33,419 nucleotides of DNA from Schlesneria paludicola DSM 18645 (GCA_945862235.1 CAMAYU010000049.1:1-33419), one strand, 5' to 3'; shown: positions 1-9,590, numbered from the stretch's first letter. Numbers and translations are program-made. Notes: generated by a model not told the origin, from the sequence alone.

Positions 1-3000
1 GTCGCCCACTTCTCGGCCTTCGTGTGAACGAACGGATCGTTGAGGAAGAACAGTGCTTGAGTCGGCACGGTCGTCCCCAAACGCTCGGCCGTCGTGGCGT
101 TCGGGTCCGCTCCATCGAACAGCGCGAGGAACGGATGCCGCTTGAGCCGCTGCGTCATGAGATAAACGCTCCGCTGGTTGTGGTCGTAGACCGCGCTGAA
201 TGGTCCGTGCTGCGAGTAGCCCCAATTGATCGGCGTCGGGAAGGGATGCTCCGTCGCCGGTGACAGGTCCAGTTCGCCACTGACGATGAGGATCGCGTCG
301 CGGATTTCTTCGGCACTCAATCGCCGACGTGGGAACGATGAGTACAGGTCGGGATCGTAGGACAGGCGGCTCGCCTGTCCGTCCACAGCCGAGCCGCCCG
401 TGACTACGTGAGACGCCTGCTGGTACGTGGCGCTCAGCATGATCCGCCGGTGCATCGCCTTCACCGACCAGCCCCCCTTGGTGAACTGCGTCGCGAGGTG
501 ATCGAGCAACTCGGGATGCGTCGGCGGGAGGCCGCGGACTCCGAAATCGTTCGGCGTCTTCACCAGGCCGCGTCCGAAGTGGTACTGCCAGATCCGATTG
601 ACCATCACGCGCGCGGTCAGCGGGTTGTCTCGGCGAGTCAACCACTGAGCCAACTCCAACCGACCGCTGCCGGGCGCGTTGTCTGGCAACGGCTCGCCTC
701 CCAGCACTTTGACGAAGCCGCGCGGGACTTCGACGCCGGGTTGATCGGGCTCACCTCGCATCTGCATCCGGACGTTGTGAGGCGTCCCTTCCGCCATGCC
801 GTAGGTCATCGCGAACGGTCCCTCGGCCAGCAGCTTGTTGAGTTCCTGCTTCGACAACTCCGCGTTGGCCTGAAGTGACACGAGTTGTTGGCGAAGTTCT
901 TTGGCTCGGCCGCGGCGCGACTCGGACGCCGTCTTCGCCGCTTCGACCGGTGCCGCATCGAGCGACGGCAGCGCGGTGGCGGAGATCACAAAGTTGTCGG
1001 CATCGAGCGACGGTCTCACGCCGCCGATGTGGCCGTAGCTGTCGATGAACGTGTAGTCGATCGTGCCGTCCCAACCGGAGGCCAACTGGCCGGAGAACTC
1101 TTTTGGATTTGCTTCGCTCTTCGTCGCGAGCAGCCCCGTGTACGTCTTCGCCTTCAGGTCGAGCGTCAGTTGGACCTGATACCACTCGCCCACGACCAGC
1201 GGGCAGACCGATTCCCTCGCGTCCCCGCTGCGACGGAAGAACTCACTGCCGTTGAAGAACAACTCGACCGCCGCCGAGTTGCCCGGTCCGTGCCCGAGGT
1301 AGTACCGCCACGAGCCGTTGCCGCCCGCGTCCTTGCTCGCACACCGGAAATCAAAGCTGGAGTAAAGCCGCCCTTCTTCGTTCGGCTTGACGTTGGCGAC
1401 CGTTCGGCCGAAGCCGTCGTACTCACCGCGGTTCGGCATGTGGATGCCGAGTTCCCCCGGCGCGAAGGCGTTGAGAAACGGGCTTTGTGAGTTGGCGGAC
1501 AGCTTCACCACGCTGTTCGGTCCCGGCCCCCACGGACTGGCGGGGGGAGCGTCCTTCGTCTGTAGCTCGAAGTCACCGTCGAACCCGGTCAGGTCTTCGA
1601 GCTCCTTCGTCAGCGCGACAGGATCGAGTCCGCCCGCCGCGATGGCGGGAGCAGGCAGCTCAGTCGAAACGGGCGCGATCGGCGCGTCCTGCACGCCGAG
1701 GCTGTCGTACTCGATCGCCGGAAGTTTTGTTTCCGTCTGGCCAAGTGAGTCGAGTACGACGAGATCGACCACACCGGACCAACCCGCAGAGAACGGCTTG
1801 CCGGAGAAGTCCGTCGTGCTCCCCGGCATGCCAACTCTGCCCGACAGGGTCCGGCTCTTCAGATCGAGGGTCAGTTGCAGGTTGTGCCATTGGTTCGGCT
1901 TCAACGGGCCGAGGCTTTCGATGGTCTCGCCACTTCGCAGTGAAACGGACTCCGACGAGATGAGCAGTTCGACGGCGGGGGATGCGGGCATGGCACCGAT
2001 CCAGAATCGATGAAGTCCCTTTGCGTTGGCGTCCGGCGCGGCGATGCGGAAGTCGAGGTTCACGTGCAGCGTGTCGCTGTTGTCGGCCGAACGGCGCGGG
2101 TACAGGGCTTGAGCGATCCGGTACTCCCCTGCTCCGCCGGTGATGCTCGCGCCGACTTTGCCTCGCGGATAGAAGTTTTTGAACGGGCTTTGAGCCGCGT
2201 TGGTGATGGCGATCTTTCCCGAATAGAGCCACGGTGGAACGAGCACGCCGTTACTCCCGCCCGCCGCCGGTGCCTGCATTTCGAAGTCACCGTCGAGATC
2301 GTGCAGCGAACGGAGGATGGCGGCGGGGACGGGTTGCTTCTGCTTCTCAAGACTCGCCGCGATGGAAGCGACTCGCCCGTCGAACTCGCGCCATTTTGGA
2401 AGCGATTCGCCCGGCGGCAGCAGCGGCAGCAGCGAGCGGACTTTTTGCTTCTGCTCGGAGCCGGGGAATGAATAGCGGCTGCTGTCGAAGATGCCGTACA
2501 GCGCGTAGTAGTCGTTCATCGAGACCGCGTCGAACTTGTGATCGTGACACCGCGCACAACCGAGACTCAGCCCGAGCACCGTCTGGCCCAGATTGTCGAT
2601 CGTGTCCCCAATAGTCAGGTGGTGATAGTTTTCGGAATCGAAGCCGAACCGGCGTGAGATCGCGAGATAGCCGGTCGCCGTAACTTGCTCGGCGTAGCGG
2701 TCACTTCGAGCCTGCGAAGGATCTGACGAGCGAGATGGCGTCAGCCCTCCGGTACTGACCTTAGTGAGCGGCACGGCGCTAGCCGCCGGTGAGTGATCGC
2801 TCGTGTCACGAGAACCGGCGGCTAGCGCCGTGCCGCTCTGTAATGCGATGACATCCCCCGCGATCTGCTCGCGCAGGAATTCGTCGTAGGGCTTGTCGGC
2901 GTTGAAGGCGGCGATGACGTAGTTGCGGTATCGCCACGCGAGCGGCACCGGGTAGTCAGCCGTCTCACCCGCCGTGTCGGCGTAACGAACCACATCGAGC

Positions 3001-3704
3001 CAGTGCCGTCCCCAACGTTCACCATACGCGGGCGACTTGAGCAGCCGATCAACAACCGTCTCGAATGCGTTGGGAGAAGCATCCTGCTCAAACACCCGAA
3101 CCTCTTCCGGTGTCGGCGGCAGGCCCGCGAGATCGAACGTGGCGCGCCGAATCAGTGTGAGCTTGTCAGCGACCGGCGCGGGACGAACTCCGGTCGCTTC
3201 CTGCTTCGCTCGAATGAAGGAGTCGATGCTGCTCTTGACCCACGTCTTGTCCTGAACAGCCGGCGGTGCGACATCGCGGACCGGCTCAAATGCCCAGTGC
3301 TTCGCGACTTCAAACTTCGCGGTCTGGGTGGGCCAGACGGCTCCCGCTTTGACCCAAGTGACGAACGCCGCGACTTGATCGGCCCGCAGTGCTTTGTCTT
3401 TTTCCGGCGGCATCGCGGAGACATCCGCCTGCCGCCGAATGGCCTTGATGAGCAGACTCTCCTCCGGCTTTCCCGGCACAATCGCGGGACCGGACTCGCC
3501 ACCCTTGAGCAGCATCTCGCGTGAGTCAATGCGCAATGCCCCGCCGGTCTTCGCGTCACCGTGGCAGCGAAAGCAGGTGCGGACCAGGACCGGCCGAATC
3601 TTCGCCTCAAAGAAGTCGTCACGCTCGTCCGCGCGAGCCGAGTGGTGGCTCGTAGAAAGCAGACTCGTTACCAGCATCACGGTCAGGCAGGTCGTTCGTT
3701 TCAT
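1..3704 (-). CDS. PSD1-type planctomycete cytochrome (PSCyt1-DUF1549-DUF1553), C-terminus cut by window edge
   Basis: The frame from ATG 3704 stays open to base 1 (about 1234 codons), so the 3' end is missing. The N-terminus [20 protein letters not shown] looks like a signal peptide. A haem c motif CFRCH follows at residues 44-48 (PSCyt1), then a DUF1549 region with a second motif CARCH at 383-387. Two jelly-roll/LamG-like domains, similar to each other, lie at about 480-670 and 728-900. The DUF1553 part follows and reaches the family's closing block near [15 protein letters not shown]. The family is exported and very abundant in planctomycetes; its chemistry is poorly known, and it is usually paired with a DUF1501 protein. 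Residues about 289-333 are an in-frame insertion encoded by palindromic repeat DNA. The gene lies 68 bp behind the regulator gene on the same strand. The family call is firm; the function is unknown. Confidence 0.9.
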   Translation of the reverse strand, partial: MKRTTCLTVMLVTSLLSTSHHSARADERDDFFEAKIRPVLVRTCFRCHGDAKTGGALRIDSREMLLKGGESGPAIVPGKPEESLLIKAIRRQADVSAMPPEKDKALRADQVAAFVTWVKAGAVWPTQTAKFEVAKHWAFEPVRDVAPPAVQDKTWVKSSIDSFIRAKQEATGVRPAPVADKLTLIRRATFDLAGLPPTPEEVRVFEQDASPNAFETVVDRLLKSPAYGERWGRHWLDVVRYADTAGETADYPVPLAWRYRNYVIAAFNADKPYDEFLREQIAGDVIALQSGTALAAGSRDTSDHSPAASAVPLTKVSTGGLTPSRSSDPSQARSDRYAEQVTATGYLAISRRFGFDSENYHHLTIGDTIDNLGQTVLGLSLGCARCHDHKFDAVSMNDYYALYGIFDSSRYSFPGSEQKQKVRSLLPLLPPGESLPKWREFDGRVASIAASLEKQKQPVPAAILRSLHDLDGDFEMQAPAAGGSNGVLVPPWLYSGKIAITNAAQSPFKNFYPRGKVGASITGGAGEYRIAQALYPRRSADNSDTLHVNLDFRIAAPDANAKGLHRFWIGAMPASPAVELLISSESVSLRSGETIESLGPLKPNQWHNLQLTLDLKSRTLSGRVGMPGSTTDFSGKPFSAGWSGVVDLVVLDSLGQTETKLPAIEYDSLGVQDAPIAPVSTELPAPAIAAGGLDPVALTKELEDLTGFDGDFELQTKDAPPASPWGPGPNSVVKLSANSQSPFLNAFAPGELGIHMPNRGEYDGFGRTVANVKPNEEGRLYSSFDFRCASKDAGGNGSWRYYLGHGPGNSAAVELFFNGSEFFRRSGDARESVCPLVVGEWYQVQLTLDLKAKTYTGLLATKSEANPKEFSGQLASGWDGTIDYTFIDSYGHIGGVRPSLDADNFVISATALPSLDAAPVEAAKTASESRRGRAKELRQQLVSLQANAELSKQELNKLLAEGPFAMTYGMAEGTPHNVRMQMRGEPDQPGVEVPRGFVKVLGGEPLPDNAPGSGRLELAQWLTRRDNPLTARVMVNRIWQYHFGRGLVKTPNDFGVRGLPPTHPELLDHLATQFTKGGWSVKAMHRRIMLSATYQQASHVVTGGSAVDGQASRLSYDPDLYSSFPRRRLSAEEIRDAILIVSGELDLSPATEHPFPTPINWGYSQHGPFSAVYDHNQRSVYLMTQRLKRHPFLALFDGADPNATTAERLGTTVPTQALFFLNDPFVHTKAEKWA
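2731..2838. repeat. Palindromic repeat inserted in frame in the PSD1 gene
   Basis: A perfect 25 bp inverted repeat has arms at 2766-2790 (GAGCGGCACGGCGCTAGCCG and onward) and 2813-2837, with a 22 bp loop. Next to it, 2737-2752 (GGCGTCAGCCCTCCGG) resembles one arm of the intergenic repeat at 17183-17249. Both parts are read through by the minus-strand gene without a stop codon, and conserved DUF1549 text flanks them on both sides. Confidence 0.85.
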
Positions 3705-3772
3705 GGTAGTCGCTCGGCCTCGTCTCGGAACGCGGTTGATCTGGGTGAGCCAGTCGAGGTGCTGTTTGACTT

Positions 3773-4456
3773 TTAGTGCAACTCCATTCGCTCGCGATGG
3801 CTTTCGATGTGGGTTCGCAATTCCTGATCGGCTTCACGGACGCGGCCCGACTTGAGTTTGTCGAGGATGAACTGATGGCTGTCGATCCCTTGAGACCATT
3901 CGGCTTTCTTGACACTCTCGCGGAAGCGTTGGAAGAAGACGGCCAGCACGTCGGTGAAGGCCATCAACGGCGAGAGTCCGCTGGCGCAGATCAGCTCGCG
4001 GTGAAAGTCGATGTCCAGCTCGACCCAGCGAGCAAGGCTGCGCGCATGCCGCAGGTCGGCGTTGATGGCATTCAGCTTCACATACAGCGTGTCGTCTCGC
4101 TTCATTCGTCTGGCGACGTGCGGTAGGACGCCCGTTTCGATGAGGACTCGCGTGTCGATCAGTTCCTCGGGCGAGACATCGTGCAGCGCGGGATGGAAGC
4201 CGAGATACTCGGTCACTCGCTCCATGTTGACGCTGCCGACGGTCAGCCCGCGCCCCGGCTTGGCTTCGACGATACCGAGGAACTCCAGCGACTTGGTCGC
4301 CTCGCGCAGGCTGAGCCGGCTGACACCAAACTTCGTCGCCAGCTCGGTCTCCGTCGGCAGCCGGTCGCCCGATTTGAGGTTTCCCTCGACGATGAACGCC
4401 TTCAGTCGATCAGCCACGACATCGCGGAGTTTGGAGCGTGGCACGGTTTCGAGCAT
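3773..4456 (-). CDS. FadR-subfamily GntR transcriptional regulator
   Basis: A 227-residue protein. The N-terminal winged helix-turn-helix (about residues 8-75) contains LPTETELATKFGVSRLSLRE and the GRGLTV wing, typical of the GntR family. The C-terminal part (about 85-220) is an all-helical FCD domain with the expected spaced histidines (DIDFHREL, HQFILDKL, HIESHRERM), which in this family bind a metal and often a carboxylate effector. It diverges from the 2-hydroxyacid dehydrogenase gene at 4615 across a 158 bp gap that holds a 19 bp palindrome. The inference is that it controls the catabolic cluster at 4615-15616 in response to a hydroxy- or oxo-acid. The DNA target and effector are not determined. 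The PSD1 gene lies downstream on the same strand and could share its transcript. Confidence 0.93.
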   Translation of the reverse strand: MLETVPRSKLRDVVADRLKAFIVEGNLKSGDRLPTETELATKFGVSRLSLREATKSLEFLGIVEAKPGRGLTVGSVNMERVTEYLGFHPALHDVSPEELIDTRVLIETGVLPHVARRMKRDDTLYVKLNAINADLRHARSLARWVELDIDFHRELICASGLSPLMAFTDVLAVFFQRFRESVKKAEWSQGIDSHQFILDKLKSGRVREADQELRTHIESHRERMELH

Positions 4457-4498
4457 GAGGGATTCTCGCGGACGAAAGAAAATCGGAGGCGGGCAGCG

Positions 4499-4556
4499 TT
4501 GTTGAGGTCGCAGGCGATGCTTAGATTATCAGACAATCTATTTCAGGCAAACCTGA
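4499..4556. promoter_or_regulatory. Candidate operator and promoter in the divergent intergenic region
   Basis: 4522-4540 reads TAGATTATCAGACAATCTA, a near-perfect palindrome whose core resembles the TNGTNNNACNA type of FadR-subfamily sites. A weak promoter overlaps it: TTGTTG at 4499-4504, a 17 bp spacer, then TAGATT at 4522-4527, reading toward the dehydrogenase gene. A second short inverted repeat, TCAGG/CCTGA, lies at 4543-4556. Assignment to the adjacent regulator is inference. Confidence 0.45.
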
Positions 4557-4614
4557 CAGATCCTGTCGCAGCCACTGAATCCCGATGATCCGTCACTGAG
4601 GAGCACGCAGCACG

Positions 4615-5580
4615 ATGAAGATCGCGATCACCGATTACTCGTTTCCGAGCCTCGACATCGAAGAGGGCATTCTCTGTCCGCTGGGTCACGAGATCGCCGC
4701 TTGGAAAGAAAAACGGACAGCGACTGAGTTGCCGCAGTTGGTAGCCGATGCCGACGCGGTCATTACGCAGTTCGCTCCGGTGAATGCCGAAGTCATCGCC
4801 AGCATGAAGCAGGCGAAGGTCATCGTGCGTTATGGCATTGGAGTGGACAACGTCGATCTCGAAGCGGCGAAGGCTCGCGGCATTCCGGTCTGCAACGTAC
4901 CGGACTACTGCATCGACGAAGTGGCCGATCAGACGTTGGCTTTTCTACTCGCAACGACGCGGCAGGTCGTGACCAACTGCGTGCGGAACCGCGAGGGAAA
5001 ATGGGGCCTGGCGACGCCGCTCGATCAGATGCGGGCACTGCGCGATCTGACGGTGGGAGTCGTCGGCTTGGGACGGATCGGGCGCGAAGTGGTGGCTCGG
5101 TTGCGAGCCTTCAAGTGCAAAGTCCTCGTGCATGACCCGGTCGTCGCGACGGGAGAGATCGAGCAAGCTGGCGGCAAACCGGTCGCCCTGCGTGAGCTGC
5201 TCTCGCAGTCGGACGTCATCTCGTTGCATTGCCCCTCGACGGCAAACACACGTGGGATGATCAACCGCGAATCGCTGGCGATCACGAGGCGCGGCGTGAT
5301 CCTCATCAACGTGGCTCGCGGCGATCTCGTTGATTCCGCCGCGCTGACCGAGGCGTTGCAGAACGGTCACGTTTCGGCCGCCGCACTGGACGTATTCGCT
5401 CCCGAACCGATTCCTGCCGATCATCCGATTCTGAAAATGGACAACGTCATCGTCGCCTCGCACATCGCCTCGTGCAGTGTCCCTGCCGTGCGGAAGCTGC
5501 GGGAAACGGCGGCCAATCTCGCCGCGATGGCACTGCGTGGGGACGTGTTGCCGAATGTGGTGAACGGGGTTGGGAAGTAG
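4615..5580 (+). CDS. D-isomer-specific 2-hydroxyacid dehydrogenase
   Basis: A 321-residue protein, the normal length for the family. It catalyses NAD(P)-linked interconversion of a 2-hydroxy acid and a 2-oxo acid. The Rossmann motif GLGRIG lies at 151-156. The catalytic triad is visible as R235 (NVARGDLVD), E264 (FAPEP) and H283 (ASHIAS). The stretch VPDYCIDEVADQTLAFLLAT resembles the CtBP/phosphoglycerate-dehydrogenase-like branch. The start ATG follows GAGGAGC at a suitable distance. It is the first gene of the plus-strand cluster and diverges from the regulator. Together with the Ldh2-type enzyme at 6603 the cluster has two different 2-hydroxyacid dehydrogenases, possibly for opposite stereochemistry or successive steps. 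The exact substrate is unknown. Confidence 0.93.
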   Translation: MKIAITDYSFPSLDIEEGILCPLGHEIAAWKEKRTATELPQLVADADAVITQFAPVNAEVIASMKQAKVIVRYGIGVDNVDLEAAKARGIPVCNVPDYCIDEVADQTLAFLLATTRQVVTNCVRNREGKWGLATPLDQMRALRDLTVGVVGLGRIGREVVARLRAFKCKVLVHDPVVATGEIEQAGGKPVALRELLSQSDVISLHCPSTANTRGMINRESLAITRRGVILINVARGDLVDSAALTEALQNGHVSAAALDVFAPEPIPADHPILKMDNVIVASHIASCSVPAVRKLRETAANLAAMALRGDVLPNVVNGVGK

Positions 5581-5585
5581 TGGAC

Positions 5586-5632
5586 AGATTTCGGCGAAAT
5601 CTGCTTCGCCGACCTCGGCGAGGTCGGCCTAG
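5586..5632. repeat. Twin small palindromes after the dehydrogenase gene
   Basis: Two near-perfect palindromes are adjacent: CAGATTTCGGCGAAATCTG, then GCCGACCTCGGCGAGGTCGGC. Each has only its central base mismatched. They start a few bases after the stop codon of the 2-hydroxyacid dehydrogenase. No T tract follows, so they look more like repeat DNA than an intrinsic terminator. Confidence 0.6.
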
Positions 5633-5664
5633 ATTAGGGCGAGCGACGGGTAGCAGAGGGCAAG

Positions 5665-6606
5665 ATGAGCGATTCGGTTCTGGTCACGGGTGGCGGCGGG
5701 TTCATCGGCACGTGGGTGCTGCGCGAGTTGTTGTCGCGCGGGTTCCGGCCGGTGGCGTTTGACGTCCAGAAGAACGATGAGCGTTGGCAGCGCATTCTTG
5801 GGGGCGACGCGTCGAAGGTCGCGTTCGTCGCGGGAAGCCTGCTGGATCGCGGGCTGTTGCAGCGGACAGCCGACGAGCAGCACGTCTCGCACATCATTCA
5901 TCTCGCCGCGCTGCTGACCCCGAACTGCCAGCAGGATCCGTATGCCGGGTGCGAGGTTAACGTGCTGGGAAGTGTCGCTCTGTTTGAGTTGGCGCGGGCG
6001 TGTGCCGGGCAGATCAAGGGGATTTCGTATGCGAGTTCCTATGCGGTCTACGGTCCCGAAGCGGACGACAACTCGCTGGGACTGACGGCCGCCGACAATC
6101 GGCCGCCGTCGTTTTACGGGGCGTTCAAGATGGCGGTCGATTCGATCGCCGAGCAGTATTGGCGGCACTTCGGCATCGCATCGGTCGGCATTCGGCCGCA
6201 TGTCGCTTACGGGCCGGAGCGGACCGTGGGGCTGACCGCCGGTCCGTCGCAAGCCTGCCGGGCGGCGGCGTTGGGCGAGCCGTATTCGATCAACTACACC
6301 GGCCGCGTCGGGTACGACTACGTTGAGGATGTGGCCCGCGCATTCGTTCAATCGGCGCTCGAGACGCCGCGTGGTTCGACCGTCGTCGATCTGCCAAGCC
6401 AACTCGCGACGACCGAAGAGTTCGTCAACGTCATCGATCGAGTTGTTCCCGGTGCGGGTTCGCGGATCACCGTCGATGGTCCTTCAATTCCCTCCAATAT
6501 CCCGCCGAAGCCGCACTACATTTCGGAACTCTTCCCCGACTGGCGAGCGACAACGTTGGAAGAGGGTGTGCGGCAGACGGTCGAGTTCTATCGGAAGCAG
6601 TCATGA
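5665..6606 (+). CDS. NAD-dependent epimerase/dehydratase (extended SDR)
   Basis: A 313-residue protein. The N-terminal cofactor motif GGGGFIG (residues 9-15) is the extended-SDR form, and the catalytic YGAFK gives Tyr151 and Lys155. SYAVYGPEA shortly before carries the usual catalytic-region layout of nucleotide-sugar epimerases and dehydratases. AGAGGGC upstream of ATG 5665 is a plausible ribosome binding site. The stop overlaps the next start by 4 bp (ATGA, 6603-6606), so the two genes are translationally coupled. Context suggests it acts on a sugar acid or a related hydroxylated acid rather than in cell-wall sugar synthesis, but this is inference. Confidence 0.9.
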   Translation: MSDSVLVTGGGGFIGTWVLRELLSRGFRPVAFDVQKNDERWQRILGGDASKVAFVAGSLLDRGLLQRTADEQHVSHIIHLAALLTPNCQQDPYAGCEVNVLGSVALFELARACAGQIKGISYASSYAVYGPEADDNSLGLTAADNRPPSFYGAFKMAVDSIAEQYWRHFGIASVGIRPHVAYGPERTVGLTAGPSQACRAAALGEPYSINYTGRVGYDYVEDVARAFVQSALETPRGSTVVDLPSQLATTEEFVNVIDRVVPGAGSRITVDGPSIPSNIPPKPHYISELFPDWRATTLEEGVRQTVEFYRKQS

Positions 6607-7649
6607 CGATCTCCATCGAATCCCTCACCACCTTCTGCATCACCGCCCTGACCAAGGTTGGCATGTCTCGCGCGGATGCGGAGACGACTGCGAACGCCCT
6701 CGTCACGACAGACGCGATGGGCGTCTTCACGCACGGGACGAAGTTGTTGGGCGGGTATCTCAACCGTCTCCAGGGGGGCGGTTATCGGGCGACGGCCGCG
6801 CCGCGGATCGAGCGTGAAGGGCCGGGTTGGGCGATCATCGACGGTGAGTCGGCACTCGGTCAGGTCGGCAGCGTGTTTGCCATGCGGACGGCAATAGCGA
6901 AGGCGAAGCAGGTCGGCATCGCGTATGTCGGCCTGACGAACACGGGGCACATCGGAGCGGCCGGTTACTACGCAGTCCTCGCAGCGCGCGAAGGCTTGAT
7001 CGGGATGATCACGGGCAACGACATGCCGAGCGTCGCGGCACCCGGTTCGCGTGGAGCGGTCCTCGGCAGCAATCCGATCGCGTACGGCGTCCCGGTCTTC
7101 GACGGCGATCCGATCATTCTCGACATGGCGACGGCGGCGGTCGCGGGAGGCAAGGTCTACGCGGCGCATCAACGAGGCGAACCGATCCCGCCGACGTGGC
7201 TGATCGGCCCCGACGGCCAGCCGACGACCGACGGCAGTCTCTACCCGTATCAGGCGTCGCTCGCTCCGATGGCCGGGCACAAGGGCTACGGTTTTGGACT
7301 GTGGTGCGAGATCCTGTCGGGCATCCTCCCCGGTGGCCGCATCACCTGGGAGATCGGCAGTTGGATGTTCGACGACACCTCGCAGCCGTCGCGGCACAAT
7401 GCGTCGTTCATCGCGATCGACATCGCGGCGATGATCCCTCGCGAACAATTCCAGCAGCGCCTGCGAAAGCTGATCGACGAAATTCACGGAGCTAAGACAG
7501 CCGACGGCATCGAACGTGTCCTCCTTCCCGGCGAGCGGGAAGGAATCTTGTTGCGACGAGCGCAGACGGAGGGGATCGCGTTGCCTCCCGATGTCATTGC
7601 GAAGTTGGAAGTCGTGGCGAAGGATTTTGATGTGGAGTTGAATCTGTAA
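6603..7649 (+). CDS. Ldh2-family (malate/L-lactate/ureidoglycolate-type) dehydrogenase
   Basis: A 348-residue protein, full length for the malate/L-lactate dehydrogenase (Ldh_2) family, which is unrelated to classic lactate dehydrogenase and oxidises 2-hydroxy acids with NAD(P). Visible family features are TDAMGVFTHGTKLL near residue 37, the TGHIGAAGYY block carrying the likely catalytic histidine (about 118), GSNPIAYGVP, and MAGHKGYGFGLWCEILSG. The start overlaps the epimerase stop by 4 bp. Its likely role is to produce the 2-oxo acid consumed by the E1/E2 complex encoded downstream. The true substrate could be lactate-like, malate-like or a sugar acid. Confidence 0.93.
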   Translation: MTISIESLTTFCITALTKVGMSRADAETTANALVTTDAMGVFTHGTKLLGGYLNRLQGGGYRATAAPRIEREGPGWAIIDGESALGQVGSVFAMRTAIAKAKQVGIAYVGLTNTGHIGAAGYYAVLAAREGLIGMITGNDMPSVAAPGSRGAVLGSNPIAYGVPVFDGDPIILDMATAAVAGGKVYAAHQRGEPIPPTWLIGPDGQPTTDGSLYPYQASLAPMAGHKGYGFGLWCEILSGILPGGRITWEIGSWMFDDTSQPSRHNASFIAIDIAAMIPREQFQQRLRKLIDEIHGAKTADGIERVLLPGEREGILLRRAQTEGIALPPDVIAKLEVVAKDFDVELNL

Positions 7650-7791
7650 TCGTTGGTCCTTGGCCATTAGCCCTCCGGGCTGAAAAAACCGACCGGGCTG
7701 AATAGTCCGACAATCACCATCAATTCCTATGTCTGCTTTGTGAAGTCGTTCCGTGACCAGTGACCAAGAACCAACCGGAGAGTTTCGGATC

Positions 7792-9507
7792 ATGCCCAAT
7801 CAGTTTCCTACCGTTCGTGATTGGCTGGCGTTGCTCAGTATGTTGATGCTCTTCATCGCGGGAGCCCGCGAAGCGATCGCTCAATCGACCGAGGCGACCA
7901 AGTTTGTCGATCACTCGTTGCTCATCGCGCCCGAGTTTCCCTGCACGTGGCCGTCGGCTCCGTTTCCGAGATTTCAGATCACGCACCAGCGGGTCATTGG
8001 GCCGGACTCGGCCTACAACATTGATGTGCTGCTGATCGACGGCAACACCGGAACTCAGTTGGATGTCCCGCCGCACTCGGTCGCGCGGCCGGATCTCAAG
8101 CGGGAGAAGTCGGGGCCGCTCGGCTTGGCCTACACCGACAAAATCGAAGCGTGGCAGTTCGGCGGTGAGGCGTGCGTGGTCGATGTGCGTGACTTGCTCG
8201 ATCAGGCGGCGAAGGGAGTCAGCCCGCTCGTGAAACCCGAGCATGTTGAGCGGTTCGAGAAGCAGCATCGCCGATTGCGATTCGGCGACGTCGTGCTGTT
8301 CCGCAGTGATTACTCCGACAAGTACTACCGGCCGTTTCCCGAGGGAAGCCGCTTCATCGCCGACGCGCTCGATCGCAAGGCTCCCGGCTTCCCCGATCCG
8401 AATCCGGAGTGCATGGAATTTCTGGCGACTCGCGGCGTGATGACTCTCGGGACCGACAGTGCCAGCATGGGACCGTTGCCCGATCTGGCCGAGCCGACTC
8501 ACTTCGCGGGACTCAAGCACGGCATGATTTGGACCGAGAGCGCGACGAATCTGGGGGCCTTGCCGCCGACCGGCGCCTTCTACTGCATGCTCGGTCCAAA
8601 GCATCAGGGTGCTCCGTATGGAGAAGGCCGAGCGTTCTCGATTGTTGGTGGCGATCTTCCCAAGCGGCTGATCGACGCGGCGAAGAACAAGCGGGCGATT
8701 GATCTCTCGCCCACGCTCGCTCCGAACCTGCCCATCACGTCGCCGGGAATCGGCACCGGCAATCATCGGCAGACTTACCTCAAGATCGATTTCCTTTATT
8801 CCGAGTACCTCGATCTCTGGCACCACGCGCACCTGATGGACTCGATGGCCGGCACGCATCTCGTCCCGCCGTCATTCGCACTGCCGCCGGAAGGGGCGAA
8901 GCCTGCGTACTCGCCCGAGGTGCGAGGCTGGCTGATCGACTACGAAAAGAAGTACGGCCCGCGCGGTGCGAGTTCGATGACGACCGAACAGGTGCCGCTT
9001 GACTGGACCAGCGGTCCGGCGCGAGTCATCGACGTGAGACCGCTCGTCGGCAGTACAGATGCCAAGTCGTGGCCCGCGTCTCCCGAGATCACGACGGCTC
9101 ACATTCAGGCATTCGAGAAGCAGAGCGGAGACCTCAAGCCGGGCGATGTGGTGCTGTTCCACACCGGCCATCTCGACAAACACTTCAAACCTCAGCCAAA
9201 CGACACCGGCGTTTGGGCCGATCCACTCAGCGGCAAGAGCGAAGGCTGGCCCGCTCCCGGCCCCGATGCGATTGTCTACCTCAAGAGCAAGGGAATCCGC
9301 TGCGTCGCCACCGATGCCCCGGATCTCGGTGGAGTGAGCCCGAAGCAAGCCCTGATGACCTACTGGGCTCTCGGTAGCCGCGAGATGGTTGGCGTCGAGT
9401 TCCTGCACAACTTCGGAAAACTTTCATCCGGCGGGTACTTCCTGTTCGCTCCACTCAAGATTCGCGACTGCCACGGCGGGCCGGGACGAGCGGTTGTTTT
9501 GGAATGA
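7792..9507 (+). CDS. Exported protein with two cyclase-family (kynurenine formamidase-like) domains
   Basis: ATG 7792 is chosen over an in-frame GTG at 7753: GGAG lies 11 bp upstream, and the protein then begins with a clear signal peptide (LALLSMLMLFIAGAREAIAQ), giving 571 residues. The family (cyclase, PF04199-like) hydrolyses amides or lactones with a metal site HxGTHxDxPxH. Domain 1 (about 36-300) has NTGTQLDVPPH at residues 86-96, with the first two histidines changed to N and Q. Domain 2 (about 330-560) has only AGTH in a degenerate block near 355. Both halves share the FEKQ..LRFGDVVLF and GVMTLGTDS / GIRCVATDA type blocks, so this is a tandem duplication. It probably acts outside the cytoplasm on the cluster's substrate. 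Its activity is uncertain because ligands are missing. Confidence 0.85.
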   Translation: MPNQFPTVRDWLALLSMLMLFIAGAREAIAQSTEATKFVDHSLLIAPEFPCTWPSAPFPRFQITHQRVIGPDSAYNIDVLLIDGNTGTQLDVPPHSVARPDLKREKSGPLGLAYTDKIEAWQFGGEACVVDVRDLLDQAAKGVSPLVKPEHVERFEKQHRRLRFGDVVLFRSDYSDKYYRPFPEGSRFIADALDRKAPGFPDPNPECMEFLATRGVMTLGTDSASMGPLPDLAEPTHFAGLKHGMIWTESATNLGALPPTGAFYCMLGPKHQGAPYGEGRAFSIVGGDLPKRLIDAAKNKRAIDLSPTLAPNLPITSPGIGTGNHRQTYLKIDFLYSEYLDLWHHAHLMDSMAGTHLVPPSFALPPEGAKPAYSPEVRGWLIDYEKKYGPRGASSMTTEQVPLDWTSGPARVIDVRPLVGSTDAKSWPASPEITTAHIQAFEKQSGDLKPGDVVLFHTGHLDKHFKPQPNDTGVWADPLSGKSEGWPAPGPDAIVYLKSKGIRCVATDAPDLGGVSPKQALMTYWALGSREMVGVEFLHNFGKLSSGGYFLFAPLKIRDCHGGPGRAVVLE

Positions 9508-9545
9508 CGGAGCCGAGTTAGTCCATGACGAATCACATTCGCAAA

Positions 9546-9590
9546 TCTTGTCCCCGCTCCCCTCCGAAGTGGGCGGGAGCGGGGACAAGA
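9546..9590. repeat. Perfect inverted repeat between the cyclase and transporter genes
   Basis: 16 bp arms (TCTTGTCCCCGCTCCC at 9546-9561 and its complement at 9575-9590) with a 13 bp loop. Only a weak T-poor tail (ATAAAATCG) follows, so it could be a partial terminator or another dispersed planctomycete palindrome. Confidence 0.7.

Noticed and set aside
408-2471. Long plus-strand open frames opposite the PSD1 gene
   Set aside because: They are shadows in high-GC DNA. The minus frame is continuous over 3.7 kb and shows haem motifs and family blocks; the plus frames are rich in Arg/Ala with no known domain.
7676-7697. AGCCCTCCGGGCTGAAAAAA as a terminator after the Ldh2-type gene
   Set aside because: The stem is short, and on the plus strand it is followed by A and not T. 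On the minus strand the T run precedes the stem.
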